A stretch of 30,907 nucleotides of DNA from Gemmatimonadales bacterium UBA7889. GTDB lineage: Bacteria; Gemmatimonadota; Gemmatimonadetes; Longimicrobiales; Gaopeijiaceae. The notes under the pieces were generated by a model, which was not told where the DNA came from, did no database searches, and was given only the letters and a program-made list of their open reading frames with translations. A program made the translations under genes and the position numbers. Location: positions 1-30,907 of the forward strand of contig DLRL01000111.1 in assembly GCA_002501085.1 (NCBI GenBank), read 5' to 3'. This document shows, piece after piece, positions 15,969-22,749 of this stretch (position 1 is the first letter of the stretch; each line of letters begins with the position of its first letter).

Positions 15969-16255
15969 GTGACCTAAAGGCATGGATTAGAGGACGACAC
16001 CCAGCACCCCCGGTAGACTTGGGGCCTTGGATTGATGCGTTGGGAGTCACTGCTGTGTCTGCGTCTGACCTCACGAACATTGCCCGTGATGCTCTAGAGC
16101 AAGCGGAATTGTCTCCAGGGCGCGTGCGGAATAGTGCCTTTCAACTTCTTACCGCAGATGCGTTGATCACCTATGCCTGTGAGTTAGCACTTGATGGCGA
16201 AGATCCTGACTCAGTCTTGGGAGTGATCATGCAGCATTCCGCTGCTAGTTCTTAA
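15965..16255 (+). CDS. Small hypothetical protein overlapping alaS
   Basis: A 96-residue predicted cytosolic protein starting at GTG (MSDLKAWIRGRHP) within the last bases of alaS, so translation is probably coupled to it. It has no membrane segment or signal. The middle is helical and acidic (LTNIARDALEQAELSPGR, NSAFQLLTADALITYACELAL). I do not recognise the family. The overlap and the conserved-looking codon pattern support a real gene, but its role is unknown. Confidence 0.65.
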   Translation: MSDLKAWIRGRHPAPPVDLGPWIDALGVTAVSASDLTNIARDALEQAELSPGRVRNSAFQLLTADALITYACELALDGEDPDSVLGVIMQHSAASS

Positions 16256-16277
16256 GGGTCAATATCAGATCGTGTTA

Positions 16278-16314
16278 ATCAAAGGTCCGATATTACTATT
16301 CTATAGCCTTTGAT
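16278..16314. promoter_or_regulatory. 8-bp inverted repeat upstream of the SDR gene
   Basis: Arms ATCAAAGG (16278-16285) and CCTTTGAT (16307-16314) are perfect complements around 21 AT-rich bases, in the 96-base gap before the dehydrogenase gene. No T run follows, so an operator is as likely as a terminator for the alaS unit. Confidence 0.3.
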
Positions 16315-16351
16315 ATAGAAGTGAGCCAACTGATTAGTGAGAGACCCTAAG

Positions 16352-17110
16352 ATGCCAATTGATCTCACAGGTAAGAATGCCCTGGTAACTGGTGGATCGC
16401 GGGGAGTCGGCCGAGCAACAGCACTCCTGTTGGCCAGGGCCGGAGCCAGTGTAGGTATCGGATATCACAGCCGTTCTGAGGAAGCGCAAAAGACATTGGA
16501 TGCACTTCACGAAATTGGTGTCCCTGCATGGACAGAAATGGGTGATCTTTCTGACCCTGAGGATGTGGAAATCCTCTTCAGACGAGTAGATACAGAATTT
16601 GATGGCTTAGACATCCTTGTTGGGAACCATGGGATTTGGTCAAATAAGGAAGCGAGTATTGCGGAAATGTCTAACGAACAATGGCAGAAGACATTGGGGG
16701 CTAATCTACACTCTGTGTTCTACACCTGCCGTGCGGCTGCCCACCGTCTTCGAGATCACGGGCGATTAGTTCTTGTCGGAAGTACAGCTGGCCAACGTGG
16801 TGAAGCATTCCATGCCGACTATGCTTCGACTAAAGGAGCGATGATGTCTTTTGTCAAAAGCTTCTGTATTGAGCTTGCCTCGCGAGATATTACAGTGAAT
16901 TGCGTGGCACCAGGTTGGATTGACACCGAGATGTCGTCATCAGCCTTCGAGGGGGCGGGGCGGGAGCTGATCTCTCGATCGATTCCACTGGGTCGGATTG
17001 CGACAGCTGAAGATGTAGCTGGCCCGATCCTATTTCTTTGTTCAGAGCTTGCACGTCATATCACCGGAGAAGTTCTGAACGTGAACGGAGGTGCCGTTCT
17101 GGTGGGATGA
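16352..17110 (+). CDS. SDR-family oxidoreductase (FabG-like)
   Basis: A 252-residue classical short-chain dehydrogenase, probably NADP(H)- or NAD(H)-dependent. The cofactor loop TGGSRGVG is at residues 13-20, NHG at 92-94 replaces the usual NNAG, the catalytic Ser is S144 in VGSTAG, and YASTK gives Y157 and K161. The C-terminal GEVLNVNGGAVLVG is typical of FabG-like reductases. The substrate cannot be read from sequence. GTG 16337 is a possible earlier start, but ATG 16352 begins the conserved MPIDLTGKNALVTGG. The stop overlaps the start of the tRNA nucleotidyltransferase gene (ATGA). Confidence 0.9.
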   Translation: MPIDLTGKNALVTGGSRGVGRATALLLARAGASVGIGYHSRSEEAQKTLDALHEIGVPAWTEMGDLSDPEDVEILFRRVDTEFDGLDILVGNHGIWSNKEASIAEMSNEQWQKTLGANLHSVFYTCRAAAHRLRDHGRLVLVGSTAGQRGEAFHADYASTKGAMMSFVKSFCIELASRDITVNCVAPGWIDTEMSSSAFEGAGRELISRSIPLGRIATAEDVAGPILFLCSELARHITGEVLNVNGGAVLVG

Positions 17111-18390
17111 GCACGGTCCAACTTTCGCCCCCTCCAGCAGTCCGTTGGATTACTGATACGCTCCAGAAGGCGGGTCACGATACATGGGCGGTAGGAGGAG
17201 CAGTCAGGGATATTCTGTCGGGTCACTATGCGGGTGACTGGGACCTGACCACACAGGCCCGGCCTCGGCAAATAGAACGGTTGTTTAAGCGAACTATTCC
17301 GATAGGGATCGAACACGGTACTGTGGGAGTGCTCGCTCGGGATGGGACTTTATTTGAGGTTACGACTTTTCGTAAGGATGTCGAAACTGATGGAAGACAT
17401 GCTGTAGTAACCTTCGCTGACACAATAGAGGAAGACCTAGCACGGCGGGATTTCACGATAAACGCCCTCGCGTGGCATCCCATTGAACAGAAACTTCTCG
17501 ATCCCTTTGGTGGGCTCAAAGATCTTGAGGCAGGCGTTCTCAAGACTGTCGGTGTTCCTGAGAAAAGATTCGCGGAAGACTATCTCAGAATTCTTCGGGC
17601 CTTTCGATTCGCAGGGCGCTTTGACCTGAGAATTGACGAGGCGTCATGGAAAGCACTCTGTGACGGGACAGAACACTTGAGAGGTCTCTCGTGCGAGCGG
17701 GTTCGGGATGAACTTCTGAAGGCTTTGGGTCAGCATCGTATTCCCTCAAGAACCCTGAGCCTTTACGCGAAAACAGGAGCCTTGGGCGTACTTTACCCGG
17801 AACTTGACGAACTTCGGACGGCAGATCATTCAGTCGCCTTGAATCGATGGGAGTTTACGCTTGCATCAATAGATGAACTGCCTCCGGGCAACGCTTTTCT
17901 AAGGCTGGCCCAGTTCCTTCATTTGCTTGATCCTAGAAAGGTTGTCGGAATCCTTGTTCGACTTCGGTTTTCAAATGCTCAGACTGATGAAACATCTCAA
18001 CAGGCCTCAGCTAGTCCTCTTCCGGGGTTAGATGCGGATGATGAAGCCATACGCCGCTGGCTTAGTTCAAATAGCCCAGGGCGGCTTAATGCACTGGCTC
18101 GTCTAGAACTGGCACGAGCGAGGGCTCATCCTTCTTTGATAAAGACGCCATCTGAGGTTGTAGACTTATGGCGCCGTGCTCGCCTTATACGTGCAACTGG
18201 TGTGCCGTTGAGCATCTCCGATCTAGCCATTGATGGCAATGACTTAATTCGCATCGGGCTACGCCCAGGTCCAAATTTTTCTCGAATACTTGAAGACCTA
18301 CTAGACTTCGTTCTCACAGACCCAACCCAGAATGAACGAGGGGTTCTCCAGGCCCATGTTGAGGCCAGGTTGAGTGCTTATGAGGAATAA
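17107..18390 (+). CDS. tRNA nucleotidyltransferase / poly(A) polymerase family (class II)
   Basis: Class II CCA-adding enzymes and poly(A) polymerases share this fold; they finish or repair the 3' CCA of tRNAs, or add A tails to RNA. The 427-residue product has VGGAVRD (residues 29-35), the catalytic carboxylates in DWDLTT (44-49), RRDFTINALAW (113-123), DPFGGLKDLEAG and RILRAFRFAGRF. No HD domain is seen. The tRNA-Gln in this window lacks an encoded CCA, so a CCA-adding role is sensible, but sequence alone does not separate it from PcnB. The frame is open to 17038 inside the SDR gene; ATG 17107, overlapping that gene's stop, is the likely start. Confidence 0.92.
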   Translation: MSTVQLSPPPAVRWITDTLQKAGHDTWAVGGAVRDILSGHYAGDWDLTTQARPRQIERLFKRTIPIGIEHGTVGVLARDGTLFEVTTFRKDVETDGRHAVVTFADTIEEDLARRDFTINALAWHPIEQKLLDPFGGLKDLEAGVLKTVGVPEKRFAEDYLRILRAFRFAGRFDLRIDEASWKALCDGTEHLRGLSCERVRDELLKALGQHRIPSRTLSLYAKTGALGVLYPELDELRTADHSVALNRWEFTLASIDELPPGNAFLRLAQFLHLLDPRKVVGILVRLRFSNAQTDETSQQASASPLPGLDADDEAIRRWLSSNSPGRLNALARLELARARAHPSLIKTPSEVVDLWRRARLIRATGVPLSISDLAIDGNDLIRIGLRPGPNFSRILEDLLDFVLTDPTQNERGVLQAHVEARLSAYEE

Positions 18391-18524
18391 ACTCTCACCG
18401 GTCTTCCATACGAGTAGATTGACATCGTTCAAACACAGTGCTTTCCAGTTATTCATGACTGAGCAGCACATCTCACGAATACAAATATCCGGAGGGTAGT
18501 GGGATACCGACTCAGCTCATCGAC

Positions 18525-19799
18525 ATGCGCACGCCTGTGGACAGGGCAATACTGGTTGGGGCACCACTCCGTCAAGCCGCCGATCCTGCTTTAATAGAAG
18601 ATCATCTAGAGGAACTCGCACATTTAACAGACACGGCTGGAGGCGAGGTCGTAGGATACTTAACTCAACGTATCACTAAGCCTAATCCGAGAGTGTACCT
18701 GGGTGAGGGTAAGGCAGTAGAACTCAAAGAACTTGTCTCTGATCAGGAAGGGGACTTGGTAATCTTTGACGAGGAACTCACACCCGCTCAGGGGAAAAAC
18801 CTCGAAGATCTTCTCGGTGTCCGTGTTATGGATCGCTCTGAATTGATCCTAGATATTTTCGCTACGCGTGCGCGTTCGAGTGAGGCTCGAATGCAGGTTG
18901 AGTTAGCACAACTAGAGTATCTCCTTCCTCGACTTCGACGGATGTGGATCCATCTCTCGCGCATTCGGGGTGGCATTGGACTTAGGGGTCCCGGGGAGAC
19001 TCAGCTCGAGACCGATCGCAGACTTATACGGAAACGTATCGCTATCCTAAGATCAAAGCTTCTCCAGGTTGCGAAGGCTCGAGAGGTTCAACGTCAGCAG
19101 AGAGAAGGAGCTTTCCAGGCAGTGTTGGTGGGCTATACAAACGCTGGTAAATCTTCGCTTCTAAGCTCCTTGTCGGGTTCGGACCTTTTTATCGAAGATC
19201 GTCTTTTTGCAACACTTGATTCGGCAACCCGTAGCGTCGATCTGGGCCAGGGCTACCAGGCGCTAATCACGGACACGGTGGGTTTCATCCGAAAACTCCC
19301 ACATCATCTGGTGGCCTCATTTCATTCCACACTGGAAGAAGCGAAAGAAGCGAATCTTTTACTGCATGTGATTGATGCTTCTAGGCAGGATTGGGAGGAT
19401 CAGCATGATGTGGTGATGGGTGTACTGTCTGAACTTGGCCTAGCGAACGCCAGTAAGGTTCTCGTTTTCAACAAGGTTGATCTTATCACTCATGCGGAAG
19501 AAGAAATGCTTCGTCGACGGATTCGAGCTATCGAACCTACTCCCGCGGTTTTTGTATCTGCCAAAGACAAGAGCACATTGCTGGCACTTAGGGAGACACT
19601 TGGTGCTCGGGTTCGGGCTAAGTTGGTCGAGGTTGTGGCCCACATCCCGGTGTCTAATGGACGGATGATCTCAAAAGTTTATCAAGAAGCTGAGATTCTT
19701 AATCGAGTGGATGAGAACATGACGGTTTCGATTACGGCACGGGTCTCGCCCGCATTTCTCGGAAGACTGAAGGGATGTCCGGACATCCGTGTTGAATAG
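18525..19799 (+). CDS. hflX: GTPase HflX
   Basis: HflX is a ribosome-associated GTPase that splits stalled 70S ribosomes after stress. The 424-residue product has the N-terminal HflX domain (YLGEGKAVELKEL, then MQVELAQLEYLLPRL and the loop RGGIGLRGPGETQLETDRR near residues 148-166), then the G domain with G1 GYTNAGKSSL (203-212), DTVGF (G3) and NKVD (G4). Length is typical. A purine-rich GGAGGG lies about 28 bases upstream, too far to serve ATG 18525, and no in-frame start is closer to it; ATG 18525 is kept. Gaps of 134 bases on both sides suggest it is a single-gene unit. Confidence 0.96.
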   Translation: MRTPVDRAILVGAPLRQAADPALIEDHLEELAHLTDTAGGEVVGYLTQRITKPNPRVYLGEGKAVELKELVSDQEGDLVIFDEELTPAQGKNLEDLLGVRVMDRSELILDIFATRARSSEARMQVELAQLEYLLPRLRRMWIHLSRIRGGIGLRGPGETQLETDRRLIRKRIAILRSKLLQVAKAREVQRQQREGAFQAVLVGYTNAGKSSLLSSLSGSDLFIEDRLFATLDSATRSVDLGQGYQALITDTVGFIRKLPHHLVASFHSTLEEAKEANLLLHVIDASRQDWEDQHDVVMGVLSELGLANASKVLVFNKVDLITHAEEEMLRRRIRAIEPTPAVFVSAKDKSTLLALRETLGARVRAKLVEVVAHIPVSNGRMISKVYQEAEILNRVDENMTVSITARVSPAFLGRLKGCPDIRVE

Positions 19800-19904
19800 A
19801 TTACTAACTATGTGATTTTAAGTAGGAGATTTTAGGCATCCTATTAGAAAAAAGACTTAGTAAAATAATACGTATAGTCTTCGGATACGAACCTGTCACA
19901 GAGG

Positions 19905-19919
19905 AGCTCAATATGAGCT
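19905..19919 (+). promoter_or_regulatory. Hairpin over ribosome-binding site and mini-ORF start upstream of pdxJ
   Basis: Arms AGCTCA (19905-19910) and TGAGCT (19914-19919) pair perfectly around ATA. The stem includes part of the Shine-Dalgarno GAGGAG (19901-19906) and the ATG at 19913. Folding would hide that ribosome-binding site. Confidence 0.4.
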
Positions 19920-19948
19920 TTCGATTGGAAAAATGCGCTTCTATCTGA
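19913..19948 (+). CDS. Possible 11-residue leader ORF overlapping the pdxJ start
   Basis: ATG 19913 lies 6 bases after the strongest Shine-Dalgarno in the region (GAGGAG) and opens a reading frame of 11 codons (MSFRLEKCASI) ending at TGA 19946-19948. The pdxJ ATG at 19933 is inside it in another frame. It may be a leader that couples or tunes pdxJ translation, or a chance ORF. Confidence 0.3.
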   Translation: MSFRLEKCASI

Positions 19949-20667
19949 ACGTAGACCACGTGGCTACTGTGCGGCAGGCGCGGCGCACTGATGAACCGGA
20001 TCCTGTGAGGGCAGCCATGCTCGCTGAACTTGCCGGTGTGGACGGGATCACAGTCCATCTGCGTGAAGACCGACGACATATCCAGGATCGAGATCTCCGA
20101 CTTTTGATGCAAATTGTTCGGACAGGAGTAAATCTCGAGCTTGCTGTCGCTTCTGATATCCTCGAGATCGCACACGAACTCAGACCCATGCAAGTGACAC
20201 TTGTACCCGAAAACCGAGAGGAAGTGACTACCGAAGGCGGCTTAGACCTTTCTAGAGATTCGAAACGGGCGGAGATCGGTGAGGCGATACGTAGTTTGGG
20301 AGAGAGTGGAATAAGAACTGCGCTATTCGTCGATCCGGACGAGGAATCAATACGATGTTCCGCTGAGTTAGGAGCCGATGCTGTTGAACTGCACACTGGT
20401 GAATACGCCAATTCTTGGAAGGCGGAGCCAGAGGAAGAGCAGATTGAAAGATTGGGTCATGCGGCTGCCCTCGCCCGGGATCTTGCCCTCGCAGTGCATG
20501 CTGGACACGGGCTTACCTACGAGAACGTAAGCCAGGTTGCAGAGATACAAGAGATTGAGGAGTTGAATATCGGACACAGTGTAATTGCCCGTGCGGTATT
20601 GGTTGGGATGGGAAACGCAGTGCGTGAGATGAGCAAAATTTTGAGGCGCGCGCGGTCAAAGGCATGA
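19933..20667 (+). CDS. pdxJ: Pyridoxine 5'-phosphate synthase
   Basis: PdxJ condenses 3-amino-1-hydroxyacetone phosphate and 1-deoxyxylulose-5-phosphate to pyridoxine 5'-phosphate in the DXP-dependent vitamin B6 route. The 244-residue TIM-barrel product starts MRFYLNVDHVATVRQARR, the usual family start, and has TVHLREDRRHIQDRDL, VTLVPENREEVTTEGGLDL, LFVDPD, ELHTGEYA, VHAGHGLTYENV and ELNIGHSVIARAVLVGM. The start is fixed by the NVDHVATxRQAR motif. It overlaps the next gene by 4 bases (ATGA). An AT-rich 133-base gap upstream probably holds the promoter. Confidence 0.98.
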   Translation: MRFYLNVDHVATVRQARRTDEPDPVRAAMLAELAGVDGITVHLREDRRHIQDRDLRLLMQIVRTGVNLELAVASDILEIAHELRPMQVTLVPENREEVTTEGGLDLSRDSKRAEIGEAIRSLGESGIRTALFVDPDEESIRCSAELGADAVELHTGEYANSWKAEPEEEQIERLGHAAALARDLALAVHAGHGLTYENVSQVAEIQEIEELNIGHSVIARAVLVGMGNAVREMSKILRRARSKA

Positions 20668-21707
20668 GCAGACGCTGGGGCATGGCGCTTACAGGTGCCC
20701 TAGTCACTGTTCTGCTTCTTTGGTGGGTACTCCGAGGCGAATCATTAACGGACATCGTCTCCAACATCGCCCAGGCTGATCTCTGGCTTCTAAGTGCCTC
20801 TATTGGTGTTGGAACTTTTGGTTACTTCATCCGGGCACTTCGGTGGAAGATCCTTTTGACACCCGTCAAGGCAGATACAGGACTCCGATCAAGGTTTGCG
20901 AGTGTTTCAATCGCATTCATGGCGAATAATCTTCTCCCAGCGCGGGTAGGAGATCTTGCCAGGGCGTATACCTTCAGCCGTCTAGAACCGGTATCTGCTA
21001 GTGCGGCATTCGGGTCACTCGTTGTTGAACGGTTCATGGATGGTGTGGTTCTGCTGCTATTTCTGATCATTCCCGTGTACACCTCTGGATTCCCTTCGAT
21101 AGAGGTGCTTTCAGAAGGTTGGGGGGCTGGCCTTCTCAGGTTGGCTATACTGATAGTGATAGTAGTGACATCAGTGCTCTGTTTGATCGTAGTAGTCCCA
21201 CGCTTGGTGATTAACATTTCTGGGTGGTGTGGTCGGTTACTAAGCCCGGAAATCGGAGCGGCTTCAGTCAAGATTCTCGAGTCATTTATCAGCTCGATTA
21301 AGATCATGAGGGATGCGAAACTCTTGCTGCTCGGTTTTACTTGGACCCTAGTCTTCTGGACCTGGCATGCTCTCTCTTTTTGGTTGGGTATGCTGGCATT
21401 TGGAATCGACACTGGTTTTGTCTCAGCGATCTTCACTGCAGGGGTAGTCGCTTTTGCAGTTGCTCTTCCTGCGGCTCCGGGATTCTTTGGTACCTTTCAC
21501 GCAGGCTCAGATTTTGCTATCGGCACAGTTTACGGTGTAGATAGTGCCGACTCCCTAGCGTTCGCTTTCGGATATCACTTTGGAGGTTGGGTCCCGATCA
21601 CGATCATTGGTCTGTATTACACTTGGGCACTTGGTCTCTCATTTGGTCAGGCCAGGTCCTCGAATTCAGACAGAAGCAGAGATGAGGACTTCACGGAGGA
21701 GCATTGA
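20664..21707 (+). CDS. Flippase-like membrane protein (LPG synthase TM/UPF0104 family)
   Basis: A 347-residue polytopic membrane protein with about eight hydrophobic segments and the family mark ALRWKILLTPV followed by NNLLPARVGDLARAYTFSR (PF03706-type). It lacks the soluble C-terminal synthase domain of MprF, so it should not be called a lysyl-phosphatidylglycerol synthase. Members of this family without that domain are linked to lipid or glycolipid handling. Another mark is ALPAAPGFFGTFHAG. It overlaps pdxJ by 4 bases and ispE by 4 bases (TTGA), so it is in one translational unit with both. The substrate is unknown. Confidence 0.85.
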   Translation: MSRRWGMALTGALVTVLLLWWVLRGESLTDIVSNIAQADLWLLSASIGVGTFGYFIRALRWKILLTPVKADTGLRSRFASVSIAFMANNLLPARVGDLARAYTFSRLEPVSASAAFGSLVVERFMDGVVLLLFLIIPVYTSGFPSIEVLSEGWGAGLLRLAILIVIVVTSVLCLIVVVPRLVINISGWCGRLLSPEIGAASVKILESFISSIKIMRDAKLLLLGFTWTLVFWTWHALSFWLGMLAFGIDTGFVSAIFTAGVVAFAVALPAAPGFFGTFHAGSDFAIGTVYGVDSADSLAFAFGYHFGGWVPITIIGLYYTWALGLSFGQARSSNSDRSRDEDFTEEH

Positions 21708-22603
21708 ATCAAACGGTATCCCTTTCTGCTCCTGCGAAGGTGAATCTGTTCTTGCGGGTTCTGCGCCGTCGCTCGGATGGGTTCCATGAACTTGAGACCC
21801 TCTTTCAAGCCATTGATTACTGCGACGACGTACTCGTTGAATTAAATGACCTTGGACAAATCAGCCTTGAGGTTACAGGTCTGGAAGTAGGGCCGGTAAA
21901 GGATAATCTCGCCTACCGTGCAGCCTCTGCTTATCGAGAGGCATCTGGTTTGCAAGAGGGAATCCATGTGCAACTAACAAAACACATTCCTTCTGGAGCT
22001 GGCCTAGGGGGTGGGTCGTCTGATGCTGCGGCCGTGCTTCGTGGACTGGACTACCTTACCGAGAGTCTACTGGACACTGAAGCTTTGAGTAAAATCGCTT
22101 CTAACATAGGGTCAGACGTCTCATTTTTCTTGTGCCACAGTACTACAGCGCTAGCCCATGGAAGAGGGGAGATACTCGAGCCCATCAAGCCTCTCCCAGA
22201 GAAAGCTCTACTCCTAATACTTCCACCTGTACACGTGTCAACACGCAATGCTTATGAGATGCTTGGGAGGTCTTCGAATGATAATGCGCATCACACTGGC
22301 CTAAGCCTCATTAGAGCGAGAAGGGACTGGGATACGATCATTTCATCGGCGCACAATGATTTTGAGGTCACGACTGCTGACTTGTACCCTGAAGTGCGAT
22401 GTTCGCTTGAGGCCCTGAGGCAGAAGGGCTATCCGCTTGTTCTGCTTTCCGGGAGTGGCGCTGCTTGCTTTGCTATCGCCAGGAATGACGGTGACGTTGA
22501 ATCCGATGCACGCGACCTTACGGAAGATCTTGGTTGGCCTTGTTTGGTAGCACGGACGTTGGAGAGTTATCCACTTGTCACACCGATATCTGCAAAGCCT
22601 TGA
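21704..22603 (+). CDS. ispE: 4-diphosphocytidyl-2-C-methyl-D-erythritol kinase
   Basis: IspE is the GHMP kinase of the MEP isoprenoid pathway. The 299-residue product starts at TTG with GGAGGA 6 bases upstream, overlapping the previous stop (TTGA). Motifs are SAPAKVNLFLRVLRRRSDGFHEL, the GHMP ATP loop PSGAGLGGGSSDAAA (residues 96-110), GSDVSFFL and LLSGSGAACFAI. Its neighbour pdxJ draws on DXP, which is also the start of the MEP pathway, so the trio uses one precursor; whether that is why they are linked is inference. No frameshift is seen. Confidence 0.97.
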   Translation: MNQTVSLSAPAKVNLFLRVLRRRSDGFHELETLFQAIDYCDDVLVELNDLGQISLEVTGLEVGPVKDNLAYRAASAYREASGLQEGIHVQLTKHIPSGAGLGGGSSDAAAVLRGLDYLTESLLDTEALSKIASNIGSDVSFFLCHSTTALAHGRGEILEPIKPLPEKALLLILPPVHVSTRNAYEMLGRSSNDNAHHTGLSLIRARRDWDTIISSAHNDFEVTTADLYPEVRCSLEALRQKGYPLVLLSGSGAACFAIARNDGDVESDARDLTEDLGWPCLVARTLESYPLVTPISAKP

Positions 22604-22629
22604 ATCTAAGGCCTAGCTTCCGATAGGAT
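22600..22629 (+). promoter_or_regulatory. Possible promoter of tRNA-Gln
   Basis: TTGAAT (22600-22605) and TAGGAT (22624-22629) with 18 bases between, each matching the sigma-70 consensus at 4 of 6 places. The expected start would be within a few bases of the tRNA 5' end. The -35 overlaps the end of ispE. Confidence 0.35.
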
Positions 22630-22637
22630 GATTATGT

Positions 22638-22708
22638 TGGCCCGTGGTCTAATGGCAGGACACCGGTCTTTGGAACCGGCGGTGGTGGTTCGAATCCACC
22701 CGGGCCAA
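22638..22708 (+). tRNA. tRNA-Gln(UUG)
   Basis: A full cloverleaf can be drawn. The 7-bp acceptor stem is TGGCCCG/CGGGCCA, the D arm is at 22647-22661, and the anticodon stem is CCGGT/ACCGG with loop CTTTGGA. The anticodon TTG is at 22670-22672. The T stem is GGTGG/CCACC with loop TTCGAAT, and the discriminator A is at 22708. The 3' CCA is not encoded (TTG follows), so it must be added by a nucleotidyltransferase such as the one at 17107-18390. No tRNA neighbours and no clear terminator after it. Confidence 0.97.
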
Positions 22709-22749
22709 TTGCAATACTCCTAGCCGCAGTAAAACGAACCGGGATATTA

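Noticed and set aside
20822..21436. 204-residue ORF on the - strand
   Set aside because: It lies fully inside the flippase-like gene, has low-complexity Ser/Thr/Arg composition typical of a shadow frame, and no start signals.
20664..21707. Calling the membrane protein MprF (lysylphosphatidylglycerol synthase)
   Set aside because: The C-terminal aminoacyltransferase domain needed for that reaction is absent.
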